Below are positions 62,165 to 64,000 of a DNA stretch of 64,000 nucleotides, piece by piece. The first letter of the stretch is position 1; each line of letters starts with the position of its first letter. Source of the DNA: Streptomyces jumonjinensis (GTDB lineage Bacteria > Actinomycetota > Actinomycetes > Streptomycetales > Streptomycetaceae); the NCBI RefSeq assembly GCF_009600885.1, contig NZ_VCLA01000170.1:107638-171637 (forward strand), written 5' to 3'. The notes beneath the pieces are model-generated. The model made no database searches. It was given only the letters and a program-made list of their open reading frames with translations, and was not told the DNA's origin. The translations under genes were made by a program, and so were the position numbers.

Positions 62165-62272
62165 GTACCGCTCCGTACCCGCCGTTGTGCTGCCCCGTAC
62201 GGCCTGTACCGCCCCGCACCGCCCCACGCCGCCTGTATCGCCCCGTACCGCCTCCAGGGCTTCACCGGGCGT

Positions 62273-62286
62273 GTTTCACGTGAAAC
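62273..62286. other. parS: parS site (ParB binding)
   Basis: GTTTCACGTGAAAC is a perfect copy of the bacterial chromosome parS consensus; the palindrome extends to TGTTTCACGTGAAACA. It is in the intergenic region before the NUDIX gene. Streptomyces carries about two dozen parS sites, mostly near oriC; no parAB or oriC features are present here. Confidence 0.92.
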
Positions 62287-62376
62287 ATCCCCCGGATGGC
62301 GGCTCACCGGGCTCACCGGGGCCGCCGGGGCCGATGGCCTCTCGAACATCCACGCGTGAGCGTTTAGCATCCGCCC

Positions 62377-63240
62377 ATGTCCAATGGTCAGTGGTACCCC
62401 CCGGAGTGGCCCGACCGGATTCGCGCGCTCGCCAGCGGTGAACTCACGCCCACGACGCCCAAGCGGGCCGCGACCGTGATGCTGCTGCGCGACACGGCGG
62501 ACGGCGTCGCCGTGCATATGCTGCGCCGACGCACCTCCATGGCCTTCGCCGGAGGGGCCTACGCCTATCCGGGCGGTGGCGTCGACCTCCGCGACTCCCG
62601 GCCGGTCCGCTGGGGCGGCCCCTCGCTCGCGGTCTGGGCCGCGCGGCTCGGGGTGGACGAGGCCGCCGCCCAGGCCATCGTGTGCGCCGCCGTCAGGGAG
62701 ACCTTCGAGGAGGCGGGCGTACTGCTCGCGGGTCTCACCCCGGACACGGTGATCGGCGATACGACCGGACCGGAGTGGGAGGCCGACCGGCAGGCGCTGG
62801 TCGACCGGGAACTGGCCTTCGCTGATCTCCTGGACCGGCGCGGACTGGTGCTGCGCTCGGATCTGCTGGGCGCGTGGGCCCGCTGGATCACCCCAGAGTT
62901 CGAGCCGCGCCGCTATGACACCTGGTTCTTCGTCGCCGCCCTTCCCGTCGGTCAGCGGACCCGCAACGCCTCGACGGAAGCCGACCGCACGGTGTGGATC
63001 CGCCCCTGCGACGCGACCGCCGGCTATGACCGCGGCGAGCTGCTGATGATGCCGCCGACGGTCGCCACGCTGCGGACCGTCGCCCCGTACGCCACCGCCG
63101 CCGACGCGCTCGCCGCGGCCGACGGGCGGGATCTGACACCGGTGCTGGCCAGAGCCGAGATGGCGGACGGTGAACTGGTGCTCAGCTGGCCCGGCCATGA
63201 GGAATTCACCAAGCACATCCCGAGAGGAGGTCCGCGATGA
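62377..63240 (+). CDS. NUDIX hydrolase
   Basis: 287 residues. The Nudix box is built from YPGGGVD and, about 45 residues later, CAAVRETFEEAGVLLAG (REUxEExGU). The spacing between glycine and REU is longer than in the short Nudix box, as in the NUDT19/RNase-like subgroup. The substrate is an unknown nucleoside diphosphate-linked compound, possibly CoA. ATG 62377; stop overlaps the MBL start (ATGA), with RBS agaggagg inside this gene. Confidence 0.88.
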   Translation: MSNGQWYPPEWPDRIRALASGELTPTTPKRAATVMLLRDTADGVAVHMLRRRTSMAFAGGAYAYPGGGVDLRDSRPVRWGGPSLAVWAARLGVDEAAAQAIVCAAVRETFEEAGVLLAGLTPDTVIGDTTGPEWEADRQALVDRELAFADLLDRRGLVLRSDLLGAWARWITPEFEPRRYDTWFFVAALPVGQRTRNASTEADRTVWIRPCDATAGYDRGELLMMPPTVATLRTVAPYATAADALAAADGRDLTPVLARAEMADGELVLSWPGHEEFTKHIPRGGPR

Positions 63241-64000
63241 CGAACGCGGCCTCGCTGCCGGGACAGCCCCGCGGCGGGGTGCTCTCCGGGCCCGCCACCG
63301 CTCGTGCGGTCAATGTCCTCGCGCCCAACCCGTCCGCGATGACGCTCGACGGCACCAACACCTGGATCGTCTCCGAGCCGGACTCCGCTCTCGCCGTCGT
63401 CATCGACCCCGGCCCCCTCGACGACGTCCATCTGCGCCGGGTCGTCGCCACCGCCGAGCGGGCGGGCAAGCGGATCGCGCTCACTCTTCTCACCCATGGC
63501 CACCCCGACCACGCCGAGGGCGCGGGGCGCTTCGCCGAGCTCACCCGAGCCCCTGTCCGCGCCCTCGATCCGGCGCTGAGACTCGGTGACGAGGGGCTCG
63601 CGGCGGGCGATGTGATCCGGACCGGCGGCCTGGAACTACGGGTCGTCCCCGCCCCGGGCCACACCGCGGACTCGCTCTGCTTCCATCTGCCCGCCGACCG
63701 GGCCGTACTGACCGGAGACACCGTCCTCGGCCGGGGCACGACGGTCGTCGCGCATCCGGACGGACGGCGCGGCGACGATCTCGACTCACTGCGCCGGCTG
63801 CGCTCGCTGACGGTCGACGACGGGGTGAGCACGGTGCTGCCGGGCCATGGGTCCGTATTGGAGGACGCACAGGGCGCGGTGGAGTTCTATCTGGCCCATC
63901 GGGCCCATCGGCTCGCCCAGGTGGAGACGGCGGTCGAGGACGGCTGCCGTACGGCGGCGGCGGTGGTCGCGCAGGTGTACGCGGACGTCGACCGATCGCT
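63237..64000 (+). CDS. MBL-fold hydrolase (LACTB2-like), partial
   Basis: At least 254 residues, cut by the window end. Zinc motif LTHGHPDHAEG, then PAPGHTADSLCF, LTGDTVLG and LPGHGSVL, followed by the start of a C-terminal helical domain (EFYLAHRAHRLAQVE). Similar proteins (LACTB2) are endoribonucleases or thioesterase-like. Coupled to the NUDIX gene. Confidence 0.9.
   Translation, partial: MTNAASLPGQPRGGVLSGPATARAVNVLAPNPSAMTLDGTNTWIVSEPDSALAVVIDPGPLDDVHLRRVVATAERAGKRIALTLLTHGHPDHAEGAGRFAELTRAPVRALDPALRLGDEGLAAGDVIRTGGLELRVVPAPGHTADSLCFHLPADRAVLTGDTVLGRGTTVVAHPDGRRGDDLDSLRRLRSLTVDDGVSTVLPGHGSVLEDAQGAVEFYLAHRAHRLAQVETAVEDGCRTAAAVVAQVYADVDRS

Overview
The window is a high-GC actinomycete chromosome segment, almost certainly Streptomyces. 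Pointers are the extreme GC bias, GTG/TTG starts, a WhiB-family gene matching WblA next to a class A PBP and two ArsA-like ATPases, the HATPase / XRE-DUF5753 / DUF397 cassette, a TTA codon in a regulator (the bldA-dependent codon), and a perfect ParB parS site. Functions come from protein motifs and remembered family knowledge; no database search was run.

Layout. 0-5.6 kb: a GntR regulator followed within 2 nt by a dolichyl-phosphate-sugar-synthase-like membrane glycosyltransferase, then small hypotheticals and an anti-sigma-type ATPase. 5.8-10.3 kb is accessory: an XRE/DUF5753 regulator behind three 21-bp-spaced operator repeats, a DUF397 gene with an ATC start and an internal duplication, four orphan genes and a decayed secreted peptidase gene. 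10.4-24.5 kb is mostly core: SLATT membrane protein, YbaB, RecR, DUF5063, aspartokinase coupled to an Asd paralogue that lacks key catalytic residues, a SigE-family sigma factor with a membrane partner, SURF1, S9 peptidase, methyltransferase, PPTase and TerD. 24.7-27.9 kb: a GT87-like membrane protein overlapping tail-to-tail with a GNAT gene, and tsaD. 28.1-40.5 kb: a cobalamin cluster (cobL, cobM, cbiD, cobK, a CobI-CobJ fusion, cobH, cobG, B12 riboswitch, cobN). 40.6-49.5 kb: a second accessory region with regulators, a kinase-like gene, gene fragments and a split RibD-like deaminase/reductase pair, ending at tRNA-Pro(CGG). 49.9-64 kb is conserved again: phosphoesterase, YqeY, class A PBP, wblA, two ArsA-like ATPases, DUF4177, RidA, a multidomain secreted sugar dehydrogenase, parS, NUDIX and an MBL hydrolase that runs off the end.

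Three genes (cobN, an XRE/TPR regulator and the sugar dehydrogenase) are each split by what looks like one missing base. That may be consensus error or real decay, and it matters for anyone using these gene models. The most unusual signals are the Asd paralogue, the operator array with TTA-containing regulator and ATC-start DUF397 gene, the 17-bp repeat flanking one hypothetical gene, the repeat-built antisense overlap at 26.2 kb, and the parS site at 62.3 kb.
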